A stretch of 23,722 bases of DNA from Chloroflexota bacterium. Its GTDB lineage: Bacteria > Chloroflexota > Anaerolineae > Anaerolineales > Villigracilaceae. The translations under genes were made by a program, and so were the position numbers. The notes beneath the pieces were generated by a model. It searched no databases and was not told where the DNA came from. It worked only from the letters and a program-made list of their open reading frames with translations. How positions within the stretch are numbered: position 1 is the stretch's first letter; each line of letters starts with the position of its first letter. Shown here piece by piece: positions 1 through 6,946 of the stretch. The stretch lies in NCBI GenBank assembly GCA_016191985.1, contig JACPVB010000070.1, forward strand, positions 1 through 23,722. The letters are read 5' to 3'.

Positions 1-311
1 CGCAGGCTGTCTTCGCAGGCCTGAATCGCTTTATTGCGGATCAGGTTCTTTGGGTGGACTTTGGATGTGATGAACAACGCCTCTCTCTTAATCTCTGAGC
101 TGCGGATTGCGTCCCCGAGCAGTTCCTCGGCGTGACCATCTGCGTACATTTCGGCGGTGTCGAAATGAGTGTAGCCGGTCTCTAACGCAGAGTGGAGGGC
201 TGCCATCGAAACAGAATCAGTTTTCGGGTCGGGGTGGGAGCCGCCGCCGATCTTCCAGGTGCCGAAGCCGATTTTTGGGAGAGTGAGACTGGGGAGCGTT
301 TCGTATTTCAT
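1..311 (-). CDS. Aldo/keto reductase, N-terminal part (runs off the left edge)
   Basis: NAD(P)H-dependent carbonyl reductase of the aldo/keto reductase superfamily. The minus strand from 311 opens with MKYETLPSLTLPKIGFGTW, the usual first beta-hairpin, and continues into THFDTAEMYADG. Three residues of the family's catalytic tetrad are visible: Asp51, Tyr56 and Lys84 (in ITSKVHP). The fourth, His, lies outside the window. About 103 of the usual 270-330 residues are present. The ATG at 311 is preceded only by a too-close AGGG, but a TACAAT box (minus strand, 324-319) ends 7 nt before it, so the mRNA may be leaderless. The family is certain. The substrate cannot be told from this part. Confidence 0.9.
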   Translation of the reverse strand, partial: MKYETLPSLTLPKIGFGTWKIGGGSHPDPKTDSVSMAALHSALETGYTHFDTAEMYADGHAEELLGDAIRSSEIKREALFITSKVHPKNLIRNKAIQACEDSL

Positions 312-318
312 GTCCCTG

Positions 319-324
319 ATTGTA
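319..324 (-). promoter_or_regulatory. Possible -10 box of the aldo/keto reductase gene
   Basis: The minus strand reads TACAAT at 324-319, seven bases before the ATG at 311. A start point at the normal distance would fall at or next to the ATG, giving a leaderless transcript. No good -35 is visible 16-18 bp upstream, so the call is weak. Confidence 0.3.
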
Positions 325-342
325 CTACCCATGAACCCTCCA

Positions 343-428
343 CACTCTCAGGCTCAAAGCCGCCGTCCCGGCGGCGATTTTCAAGGCAAACCCTGCGCCG
401 GGGACGGCGCAGGGAGCATATCATATTT
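343..428. repeat. Dispersed GC-rich hairpin element, copy 1
   Basis: The element starts with a GC-rich segment (348-369), holds a GCCGCC/GGCGGC hairpin and a CCTGCGCCG/CGGCGCAGG-type hairpin, and ends with GGGAGC at 417. Positions 348-369 match the reverse complement of 9338-9359 exactly, and 392-417 match the reverse complement of 9270-9295 with one mismatch. It is flanked by an exact 12-bp direct repeat, ATGAACCCTCCA, at 331-342 and 429-440, which looks like a target-site duplication. It separates the divergent reductase and ABC-operon promoters. Confidence 0.7.
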
Positions 429-454
429 ATGAACCCTCCATAATCGTCCCGCTC

Positions 455-474
455 TTCTGCACAAATTCTGCACA
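455..474 (+). promoter_or_regulatory. Direct-repeat operator (TTCTGCACA x2, 11-bp period)
   Basis: The 9-mer TTCTGCACA occurs at 455-463 and again at 466-474, exactly 11 bp apart, about one helical turn. OmpR/PhoB-family regulators bind such head-to-tail repeats as tandem dimers. The repeat covers the -35 zone of the likely promoter (TATCTT at 484-489), the geometry expected of an activator that replaces the -35. The regulator encoded at 4129-4818 is the natural candidate to bind here. Confidence 0.6.
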
Positions 475-483
475 TTCGAAAAG

Positions 484-489
484 TATCTT
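484..489 (+). promoter_or_regulatory. Likely -10 box of the ABC transporter operon
   Basis: TATCTT starts 9 bp after the end of the 11-bp-period direct repeat and leaves room for a short leader with the strong Shine-Dalgarno AAGGAGA (504-510) before the ATG at 518. No consensus -35 is present, as expected if the promoter depends on an activator. Confidence 0.45.
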
Positions 490-517
490 TGGGGAAAATT
501 CAAAAGGAGAAATTGAA

Positions 518-1837
518 ATGAAAGCAGTTCTAAATTTGTTCAAAAACAAAAAGACCCGCGCCTGGAGTATCGCGGTTGTAGTGATCCTTGTGGGAACTCT
601 GGGTTGGACGATGTTTGGCTCTTCGAATACTTCCGCCGATGCGGCCAGTGCCGAGGCGTTTGTCGTTTCACTGAATGTTGCGGAAACCGTGGAGACTTCA
701 GGTTCGTTGGAGGCACAGCCCTTTGCCAGCCTGGCGTGGAAGACGGGCGGCGTGGTGGAGCAGGTCAACGTGCAGGTTGGGGATTTTGTAAAAGAAGGCG
801 ATATTCTGGCGGAGTTACAGCCTTCGAGCACATCCGCAAGCATTGTTGCGGCCCAGGCTGATTTGGTAAACGCGCAGAAAAAACTCGATGACCTTTTGAA
901 ATCGGGAACAGACCTGGCGCAGGCGGCCATTGATTTGAAAGATGCGCAGGAAGCCTACGATGATGCTGTCTATTACCTCAGATACTTGAATAACGATACG
1001 AAAATTCCGCAAACTTTATACACTGCTGAATTGGTGCAAACCCGCAATGGTTGGGAATATAAATATGAAACTGATAACTTCAAGGGTCCCGCCCCTGAAG
1101 ATTGGATCATCGAAGCGGAGAACGACCTGGCTTTGAAGAAGGCGCAAATGGAAGATGCCCAACGCGAATACGAGCGTTTGCTGGCTGGTGAAACTTCCCT
1201 GGATGTGAAGGCGGCGCAGGCGGAAGTGGAAGCGGCGCAGACTTCGGTCAACTCGTTGTACATCCTTGCGCCGTTCGACGGCGAGGTGCTTTCCGTGGAC
1301 GATTTGGCTGGGGATACCGTGAACTCGGGTGAACTCTCGGTGAACCTGGCGGATTTGGATCATTTGTACGTGGATACGCAGGTGGATGAATCAGACGTTG
1401 CCAAAGTCAAATTGGGCAACCAGGCCCAGGCTACGTTGGATGCGATGCCCGGAGTCACGCTCACCGGCAAGGTGGCGGCGATCAACCCTGTGGGCGAGGT
1501 CGTCTCTGGTTTGGTGAAATATAAAGTCCGCATTGATTTGGATAAAGTGGAAGGTGATATGTTCCTGCCTTTGGGCACGACGACGAATGTGGTCATCCAG
1601 GTGGGGGATAGCGCCGCGACGCTGGCTGTGCCGATCACTGCGATACAAAACGACAGTATCGGTGAATATGTTTGGGTGATCCAAAGTGACGGCTCGACTG
1701 CGCGCGTGGATATTGTGAGCGGTTCAATTGTCGGCGACCTTGTGGCAGTCAGCGGCGATTTGAAAGAGGGCGAGCGCGTGCAATCGATTCGCGAGAATAG
1801 TTTTAGCGCGCCTGGTCCCTTCGGCGGGGGAGACTAG
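518..1837 (+). CDS. MacA-like/HlyD-family adaptor subunit of ABC transporter
   Basis: Periplasmic-adaptor-type protein (439 aa) anchored by one N-terminal membrane helix (about residues 15-33, AWSIAVVVILVGTLGW). A biotinyl-lipoyl-like half follows (about 55-100, with GGVVEQVNVQVGDFVKEGD), then an Ala/Gln/Glu-rich coiled coil (about 105-245) interrupted by a Tyr/Asn-rich insert, the second lipoyl half (LYILAPFDGEVL), a beta-barrel and a membrane-proximal domain. It probably couples the ATPase/permease pair encoded just downstream to export across the envelope. AAGGAGA lies 7 nt before the ATG. It ends one base before the ATPase start, so translation is likely coupled. The cargo (macrolide, lipid or peptide) cannot be told from sequence. 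Confidence 0.9.
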   Translation: MKAVLNLFKNKKTRAWSIAVVVILVGTLGWTMFGSSNTSADAASAEAFVVSLNVAETVETSGSLEAQPFASLAWKTGGVVEQVNVQVGDFVKEGDILAELQPSSTSASIVAAQADLVNAQKKLDDLLKSGTDLAQAAIDLKDAQEAYDDAVYYLRYLNNDTKIPQTLYTAELVQTRNGWEYKYETDNFKGPAPEDWIIEAENDLALKKAQMEDAQREYERLLAGETSLDVKAAQAEVEAAQTSVNSLYILAPFDGEVLSVDDLAGDTVNSGELSVNLADLDHLYVDTQVDESDVAKVKLGNQAQATLDAMPGVTLTGKVAAINPVGEVVSGLVKYKVRIDLDKVEGDMFLPLGTTTNVVIQVGDSAATLAVPITAIQNDSIGEYVWVIQSDGSTARVDIVSGSIVGDLVAVSGDLKEGERVQSIRENSFSAPGPFGGGD

Positions 1838-1838
1838 A

Positions 1839-2552
1839 ATGATACAAACTGAAAACCTGACGAAGGTTTATCAAATGGGCGAGAATGAAGTGCGCGCCCT
1901 GGACGGTGCGAGCTTCACCATCCACAAAGGCGAGATGGTGGCGATCATGGGGCCATCAGGCTCCGGCAAGAGCACGTTGATGTCGATCATCGGCTGCCTG
2001 GATGCGCCGAGCGGCGGAACATATGTACTGGACGGCGTGGCGGTTGAAAACATGGACGAGGTAAAACTTGCAGAGATTCGCGGACAAAAAATCGGATTCG
2101 TATTTCAACAGTTCAACCTGCTGGCGCGCACCAGCGCTTTGGAAAATGTGATGCTGCCGTTGACGTATGCCGGCATTTCTGGAAAAGATCGCCAGGAACG
2201 CGCCATGAAAGCGCTGGATCGCGTCGGTCTTTCGGATCGCACACATCATGCCCCGAACGAACTCTCAGGCGGACAGCAGCAGCGTGTGGCGATTGCGCGC
2301 GCGCTGGTGAATGAACCAGCCATCCTCCTGGCAGACGAGCCGACCGGCGCATTGGATAGTAAGACGGGCGTCGAGATCATGGACCTGTTCCAGGGATTGC
2401 ACAAGGAAAATGGTCAGACTGTGATTATCGTTACGCATGATGCTTATGTAGCGCGCCATACCGAGCGGATCATCAAGCTTTCAGACGGCCAGGTTGTTTC
2501 GGATGAGGTTAATCGAAACCCGATCAAGGCAGGCACGCCGCGTGTGGAATAA
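1839..2552 (+). CDS. MacB/LolD-type ABC transporter ATP-binding protein
   Basis: Cytoplasmic ATPase (237 aa) energising the adaptor/permease system around it. Visible motifs are Walker A GPSGSGKST (residues 38-46), a Q-loop region (VFQQFNLLARTSALENV), the signature LSGGQQQRVAIARAL, Walker B ILLADEPTGALDS and the switch His in IIVTHD. The GALDS and FNLLARTSALENV segments are typical of the MacB/LolD/FtsE group. It begins one base after the adaptor's stop codon, with a GGGGGAG ribosome site inside the adaptor gene. The permease is a separate gene, unlike E. coli MacB, where ATPase and permease are fused. Confidence 0.95.
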   Translation: MIQTENLTKVYQMGENEVRALDGASFTIHKGEMVAIMGPSGSGKSTLMSIIGCLDAPSGGTYVLDGVAVENMDEVKLAEIRGQKIGFVFQQFNLLARTSALENVMLPLTYAGISGKDRQERAMKALDRVGLSDRTHHAPNELSGGQQQRVAIARALVNEPAILLADEPTGALDSKTGVEIMDLFQGLHKENGQTVIIVTHDAYVARHTERIIKLSDGQVVSDEVNRNPIKAGTPRVE

Positions 2553-2570
2553 GAACTTAAACATGAAGGG

Positions 2571-2642
2571 CACAGAGTACACAAGGAAAAAAACTGTTTT
2601 GCTTTCTGGCTTTAAACCTTCGTGACCGTTGTGTCCTTTGTG
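2571..2642. repeat. Degenerate inverted repeat of the CACAAAGG family
   Basis: The left arm CACAGAGTACACAA (2571-2584) matches the reverse complement of the right arm TTGTGTCCTTTGTG (2629-2642) at 12 of 14 positions. The wording is close to that of the perfect repeat at 4034-4083. It sits directly after the ATPase stop, inside the operon. Confidence 0.6.
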
Positions 2643-2651
2643 TTTGATTTG

Positions 2652-2750
2652 CTACCGTACAAGTCTCTCGCGAAAAACCCTAAAGGTCTTTTTTGCAAAT
2701 CGGGATTTTACGAAGACACAGGAGACCTTTAGGGTTTCCATATACGGTAG
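2652..2750. repeat. MITE-like element with nested inverted repeats (CCCTAAAGG family)
   Basis: Outer arms CTACCGTA (2652-2659) and TACGGTAG (2743-2750) enclose a perfect 15-bp pair, AAACCCTAAAGGTCT (2675-2689) and AGACCTTTAGGGTTT (2723-2737). The same ACCCTAAAGGT core forms the hairpin at 13872-13904. The 99-bp size with terminal inverted repeats suggests a non-autonomous mobile element. It sits between the ATPase and permease genes. Confidence 0.65.
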
Positions 2751-2784
2751 AGAAGTGTTTAATTAAAAGAATTGGAAAATTAAA

Positions 2785-4023
2785 ATGTTATTTTCAGAAA
2801 ATTTCAAGATCGCTTTGCGTGCCTTGCGCGCCAATAAGATGCGCTCCATTCTTACGATATTGGGAATCGTGATCGGCGTGGCGACGGTGGTGGCGTTGCT
2901 CTCGATTGGTAAAGGCGCAACCTCCAGCATCACCGACGAGATAGAAAGCGGCGGCTCTAATTTGTTGAATGTTTCCCCCGGAAGAGCGCAGTCGGGTTTT
3001 CCCGGAGCGGGACAATCTCAACAGGCCAGCTATCTGTATTATTCCGATTATCAATTGCTCGAACGCGGCCTGCCTGACAATATTTCGGCCATGGTGGCTG
3101 TCTTTCAATCCTCTTATCTTATAAAATTTGGGGACGAAAGTTTTAACGCCAATGTTTCAGGGGTGATGGAAGACCACCAGGAAGTGCGTTCGTTTACCGT
3201 GGCCGATGGCAGGTTTATCACCGATGGCGACAACAAATCCGATGCACGGGTGGCTGTGTTGGGTCAGCAGATCGCGGATGACTTGTTCGGCAGCCTTTCC
3301 CCCGTTGGGAAGATAATCTCCATTAATGGCGTGAAATTTGAAGTGATTGGCGTGCTGGAAGCCAAAGGCTCGTCCATGGCCTCACCGGATGATTCGATCT
3401 TTATTCCGCTCGAAACTGGCTATAACAAATTGTTTGGAGAGACCGCAACCCGCGATGGAAAAAAGATCGTCAATAACATCCTTATTTCGGTGACAACCAC
3501 CGAGGCCATGGATACGGTTTCAGCGCAGGTTGAATTCATGGTGCGCCGTTCGCATGAATTGAAAACAACAGACCAGTTGGATTTCAACGTGTTGAGTCAG
3601 TCCGATACGTTGGACACGTTGAGCGCGGTCACCAATACCTTGACCATTTTCCTCGGCGCCATTGCAGGGATTTCCCTGCTTGTGGGCGGCATCGGCATCA
3701 TGAACATCATGCTCGTCTCCGTGACGGAACGTACCAAGGAGATCGGCCTGCGAAAAGCCGTTGGCGCGACGAAGAATCAAATCCTCACCCAATTCCTGAT
3801 CGAGACCATGACGCTTAGCCTGTTGGGCGGAATTCTTGGAATCCTGCTTGGCGTTGGGATTGCCTTAGTCTTTACACTAACGGGCCTGATCCCCTCTGTC
3901 ATCACCGCAGATTCGATCCTGCTGGCCTTTACCTTCGCTCTGGCAATCGGCGTGTTCTTCGGTTTATATCCCGCCTTCCGTGCCGCAAACCTGCACCCGA
4001 TGGTGGCGTTGCGATACGAATAA
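2785..4023 (+). CDS. MacB-like ABC transporter permease (FtsX domain)
   Basis: Membrane subunit (412 aa) of the export system. It has a cytoplasmic amphipathic start and TM1 (about 21-42, ILTILGIVIGVATVVALLSI), a large extracytoplasmic MacB-type core (about 45-280), then three C-terminal helices (about 285-310, 338-370 and 377-400) that form the FtsX domain. The intracellular segment TERTKEIGLRKAVGATKNQI is the family hallmark that contacts the ATPase. This four-helix layout is that of type VII (MacB) mechanotransmission transporters. The gene is 232 bp from the ATPase gene, a gap filled by two repeat elements, so it may be less tightly coupled or may have its own promoter. Confidence 0.93.
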   Translation: MLFSENFKIALRALRANKMRSILTILGIVIGVATVVALLSIGKGATSSITDEIESGGSNLLNVSPGRAQSGFPGAGQSQQASYLYYSDYQLLERGLPDNISAMVAVFQSSYLIKFGDESFNANVSGVMEDHQEVRSFTVADGRFITDGDNKSDARVAVLGQQIADDLFGSLSPVGKIISINGVKFEVIGVLEAKGSSMASPDDSIFIPLETGYNKLFGETATRDGKKIVNNILISVTTTEAMDTVSAQVEFMVRRSHELKTTDQLDFNVLSQSDTLDTLSAVTNTLTIFLGAIAGISLLVGGIGIMNIMLVSVTERTKEIGLRKAVGATKNQILTQFLIETMTLSLLGGILGILLGVGIALVFTLTGLIPSVITADSILLAFTFALAIGVFFGLYPAFRAANLHPMVALRYE

Positions 4024-4033
4024 ATACGCTAAC

Positions 4034-4083
4034 CACGAAGTACACAAAGGTTTAAAGACAAAATCCCCTTTGTGTACTTCGTG
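4034..4083. repeat. Perfect 17-bp inverted repeat (CACGAAGTACACAAAGG)
   Basis: The left arm CACGAAGTACACAAAGG (4034-4050) and right arm CCTTTGTGTACTTCGTG (4067-4083) are perfectly complementary around a 16-nt loop. It has no T-run, so it is not a classic terminator, but the RNA would form a strong hairpin at the 3' end of the permease mRNA. Looser relatives lie at 2571-2642 and 6265-6321. Confidence 0.75.
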
Positions 4084-4091
4084 TCCGCTTG

Positions 4092-4110
4092 CCCCGCGTA
4101 ATTTGCGGGG
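4092..4110 (+). terminator. Short GC hairpin between permease and regulator genes
   Basis: CCCCGC (4092-4097) pairs with GCGGGG (4105-4110) across a 7-nt loop, followed by TTGTGGT rather than a T-run. It could weakly terminate or pause transcription before the regulator gene. Its role is uncertain. Confidence 0.3.
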
Positions 4111-4128
4111 TTGTGGTAAAAAGGTTTT

Positions 4129-4818
4129 ATGCCCAAGAAAATCCTCATCGTAGACGATGAACCCCAGATCGTGGAAATCTGCCGTGATTATCTTAAAGCC
4201 GCAGGCTACGACACAGTCACAGCCAATAACGGGGCGCAGGGACTATCCCTCGCGCGCCGCGAAAAGCCAGACCTAATCGTGCTGGATTTAATGATGCCTG
4301 AAATGGACGGCTTGGATGTCTGCCGCACCATCCGCCGCGAGAGTGATGTGCCGATCATCATGCTCACGGCTCGCGTCGAAGAGACGGATAAACTCATCGG
4401 TCTCGAACTCGGTGCGGACGATTACATCACCAAACCGTTCAGCCCGCGTGAGTTGGTGGCGCGCATCCGTGTGGTGCTGCGTCGCGTGACGAATACTTCT
4501 GAAAGTGATGTCATCCGCGTGGGCGACGTTGAGTTGGATCGCGCCCATTACGAAGTCCATTTGCCAGAAAAAACTGTGCCGCTCACTTCCACTGAATTTG
4601 AAATCCTCGCCACGTTGATGAGCCAGCCGGGCCGCATCTTTTCCCGCGCACAATTACTGACCGCCGTGCATGGCGTTAGTTTTGAAAGCCTTGAACGCGC
4701 CATCGATTCCCACATCCGCAACCTGCGCCGAAAAATGGAGCCTGACGAATTGATCGTCACCGTGCATGGCGTGGGATATAAATTTCATGCTGAGCCAAGT
4801 CGAAGTATTGAAGGTTAA
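4129..4818 (+). CDS. OmpR/PhoB-family response regulator
   Basis: DNA-binding two-component regulator (229 aa). The receiver domain (1-120) shows the acidic pair Asp9/Asp10, phosphoacceptor Asp53 (in IVLDLMMPEMDG), Thr80 and Lys102 (TKPFSP). The winged-helix effector (about 128-222) contains TSTEFEILATLMSQPG, SHIRNLRRKM and the wing VTVHGVGYKF. AAGG lies 5 nt before the ATG. The kinase start overlaps or abuts its stop. It most likely controls the ABC export operon upstream through the 11-bp direct repeat at 455-474. That link is inference from family binding habits and gene order. Confidence 0.95.
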   Translation: MPKKILIVDDEPQIVEICRDYLKAAGYDTVTANNGAQGLSLARREKPDLIVLDLMMPEMDGLDVCRTIRRESDVPIIMLTARVEETDKLIGLELGADDYITKPFSPRELVARIRVVLRRVTNTSESDVIRVGDVELDRAHYEVHLPEKTVPLTSTEFEILATLMSQPGRIFSRAQLLTAVHGVSFESLERAIDSHIRNLRRKMEPDELIVTVHGVGYKFHAEPSRSIEG

Positions 4819-4819
4819 G

Positions 4820-6148
4820 ATGCAATCGTCCGTCCGCGAGATACGCACCCGTTTATTTCTCCTGCTTGTCAGGGCTTTTGTAATTGTCTTGTCCTTATCC
4901 TTATTATTCTTTCTCACCATCGTGAGTTATATCCTCACCTCTCCATCGGCTCCGTTTTCCCTGCCGTTTTCAGGCGCGCTCGAAGGTTACTACGTGGGTC
5001 ATGGCAGTTGGGATGGCGTGGAAACTGTATTTAATTCCAATGACGAATTCAAGCACCTGAATACAATTCTTTTGGATGAACAGCAGCGCATCATTCTTAA
5101 CCGTGATTCTGGTTCCGTTTCGACGGTTGGTTCTGTCTACAAGATTCGCCCCAAAGACCTTGTCATCGCCATTGATGCAAATGGAGAGAGGGTTGGCTCG
5201 CTGGTTATTACCTCCGTTTCCTTTTCCACGCGGCTTGGCATTGTGCGCGGAATCATCATCCCCGCCGGGGGCATCTCTTTTATTCTGGCATTATTTCTGG
5301 TCGTGGTCGCAATTTTACTGGTGCGGCGTTTTGTCAACCCACTGGCAGATGTGATCTATGCCGCGCGAGAAGTAACCAACGGAAAGCTCAACACGCGGAT
5401 TTCAAGCGAAGGCCCGCAGGACCTGCGCAGTCTTTCAGATAGTTTCAACGAAATGGCATCCTCCCTCGAACGCAATGACCGTGAACGTCGCGATATGCTG
5501 GCCGACATCGCCCACGAACTACGCACGCCGCTCTCCGTCATCCGTGGCCGCCTCGAAGGCATCGTGGATGGAATCTACTCAGCCGATGGAAGCCAGGTCT
5601 CCCTTGCCCTTGAACAAACCTATCTGCTCGAGCGCCTCGTGGACGACCTGCGCCTGTTGACTCTGGCCGAGGCGCGTCAACTCCACTTTGAGAAAAAATC
5701 CGTCGACCTCGCAGAGCTGGCACAGCATACCCTCGATCTCTTCTCTGCCGAAGCGCAGGAAAAGAATATTTCACTGTCCCTTGAAAAGGGGAGCGGTAAT
5801 TACAAGGTTGAACTTGACCCGCAGCGCATGGCACAAGTCATTGGCAATTTGATCGGTAACTCGCTTCGTTATATTCCCGATGGCAGAAAAATATGGCTGA
5901 CGCTTGAAGAAACTTCCGAGGCTGTAAAACTATTTGTCAATGATAATGGGACCGGTGTTGCAGAAGATGAATTGCCCTATCTCTTCGACCGCTTCTGGCG
6001 CAAAGACAAATCCCGCGCGCGCAGTGCAGGCGGAACGGGATTGGGACTCGCAATTGCCAAGCAACTTGTCGAAGCACAGGGCGGGACAATCGAAGCAAGG
6101 AACTTACCCGAAGGCGGGTTGCAGGTGATGGTGGAATTTAAACAGTAG
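4820..6148 (+). CDS. HAMP-containing sensor histidine kinase
   Basis: Membrane sensor kinase (442 aa) paired with the preceding regulator. TM1 (about 11-40) and TM2 (about 150-170) enclose an extracytoplasmic sensor of about 105 residues. HAMP follows (about 172-222), then the DHp domain with His232 in DIAHELRTPLSVIRG, and HATPase_c with the N box (IGNLIGNSLRYI), DNGTGV and GGTGLGLAIAKQL. The start at 4820 is chosen because AAGG lies 5 nt upstream and it follows the regulator stop (4816-4818) by one base. An in-frame ATG at 4766 would add 18 residues that overlap the regulator. The signal is unknown. Envelope stress or the transported compound is plausible given the neighbouring pump. Confidence 0.93.
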   Translation: MQSSVREIRTRLFLLLVRAFVIVLSLSLLFFLTIVSYILTSPSAPFSLPFSGALEGYYVGHGSWDGVETVFNSNDEFKHLNTILLDEQQRIILNRDSGSVSTVGSVYKIRPKDLVIAIDANGERVGSLVITSVSFSTRLGIVRGIIIPAGGISFILALFLVVVAILLVRRFVNPLADVIYAAREVTNGKLNTRISSEGPQDLRSLSDSFNEMASSLERNDRERRDMLADIAHELRTPLSVIRGRLEGIVDGIYSADGSQVSLALEQTYLLERLVDDLRLLTLAEARQLHFEKKSVDLAELAQHTLDLFSAEAQEKNISLSLEKGSGNYKVELDPQRMAQVIGNLIGNSLRYIPDGRKIWLTLEETSEAVKLFVNDNGTGVAEDELPYLFDRFWRKDKSRARSAGGTGLGLAIAKQLVEAQGGTIEARNLPEGGLQVMVEFKQ

Positions 6149-6159
6149 ATATCTTGCAT

Positions 6160-6191
6160 CCGTGCTCCCGCCGCCTTGAGCACGGGTTTTT
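6160..6191 (+). terminator. Rho-independent terminator after the kinase gene
   Basis: CCGTGCTC (6160-6167) pairs with GAGCACGG (6178-6185) and is followed by GTTTTT (6186-6191). It begins 12 nt after the kinase stop and closes the transporter/two-component cluster. Confidence 0.85.
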
Positions 6192-6264
6192 AGAGAGATT
6201 GTTTCTCTTGAGTACAAAGATACTTCGACACCACTTCGTCAGTCAGCACAAGTTGGACGGAATT

Positions 6265-6321
6265 CACGGACGAATACAGATTTTTTCAGAAATTTTTCCG
6301 TGTCATCCGTGTTTGTCCGCG
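6265..6321. repeat. Imperfect inverted repeat (CACGGACGAATACAGA / TCCGTGTTTGTCCGCG)
   Basis: The left arm 6265-6280 matches the reverse complement of 6306-6321 at 12 of 16 positions. The right side also holds a TCCGTG tandem. It sits between convergent genes (kinase + and hypothetical -) and may serve as a hairpin 3' end for either transcript. Confidence 0.5.
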
Positions 6322-6372
6322 TACAAAAACGCCTTAAGGAACACTATTTTAAAAGTCTTGTAAAAACCTGCC

Positions 6373-6903
6373 TCATTTCGCAAGCGAGCGGATGGTACCC
6401 AAATCCAGATCGCCTTTCACTCCCCAGCCCTTCTTGCCTTCCGGTATCCCCGGACGGAATTTCTCATACAAGGCGAATGCCTTGACTTCCAATTCCTTTG
6501 GCGTAAATGCCTTGGCCAGTGCTTCCATTGCCGCGCGCGCATCGTCCAGATCATCACCGAATTTCTGCTCCAAATATCGTTGGACACTTTCAGGACTGAT
6601 TTCCTCTCCTTTGATGGCAGCCCTCAGTCCATTGGAGGTTTTGATCGCCGGCACACCGCGCCCGAGCAACTCGATAAATTGCAGATTCGCAGGTTCTTTC
6701 TTCTTTTCTTCTTTCTTTTTTTCCTCTTCCGCTTTCTCTGTATAAATCCCCAAATGCCTGCCCTTCGACTGGGCGTTGAGTCCTGCCACCGCTTTGCCAA
6801 ACGTCAGGGATTCTTTTTTGTCATACCCCAGCCGCTCTGCGACGATGGCGGCCCACAAAGTCAACACCGGAGCGCGATTGATCTTGATTTTTTTGTTTAT
6901 CAT
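6373..6903 (-). CDS. Conserved-looking hypothetical protein with Lys/Glu-rich linker
   Basis: I do not recognise a named family. The 176-aa product has no signal peptide or membrane helix and is probably cytoplasmic. The N-terminal part (about 1-55, with NRAPVLTLWAAIVAERLGYD and LTFGKAVAGLNAQSKGRHLG) looks like a compact helical domain. A highly charged Lys/Glu run follows (about 56-72), then a second helical part (about 73-176) with phrases such as GVPAIKTSNGLRAAIKGEEI and QKFGDDLDDARAAMEALAK. The start at 6903 is set by AGGAG 8 nt upstream. A longer reading from 6996 lacks a ribosome site. It stands alone on the minus strand, convergent with the kinase gene. Confidence 0.75.
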   Translation of the reverse strand: MINKKIKINRAPVLTLWAAIVAERLGYDKKESLTFGKAVAGLNAQSKGRHLGIYTEKAEEEKKKEEKKKEPANLQFIELLGRGVPAIKTSNGLRAAIKGEEISPESVQRYLEQKFGDDLDDARAAMEALAKAFTPKELEVKAFALYEKFRPGIPEGKKGWGVKGDLDLGTIRSLAK

Positions 6904-6946
6904 TTTCTTTGCTCCTATCAGTAATATTGTCAATAGATCACGAAAA

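Noticed and set aside
427..930. Long antisense frames over the adaptor gene and similar antisense frames over the vor, sth, thiolase and SufE genes
   Set aside because: Each lies opposite a gene with clear family motifs, lacks a ribosome site and has shadow-like composition.
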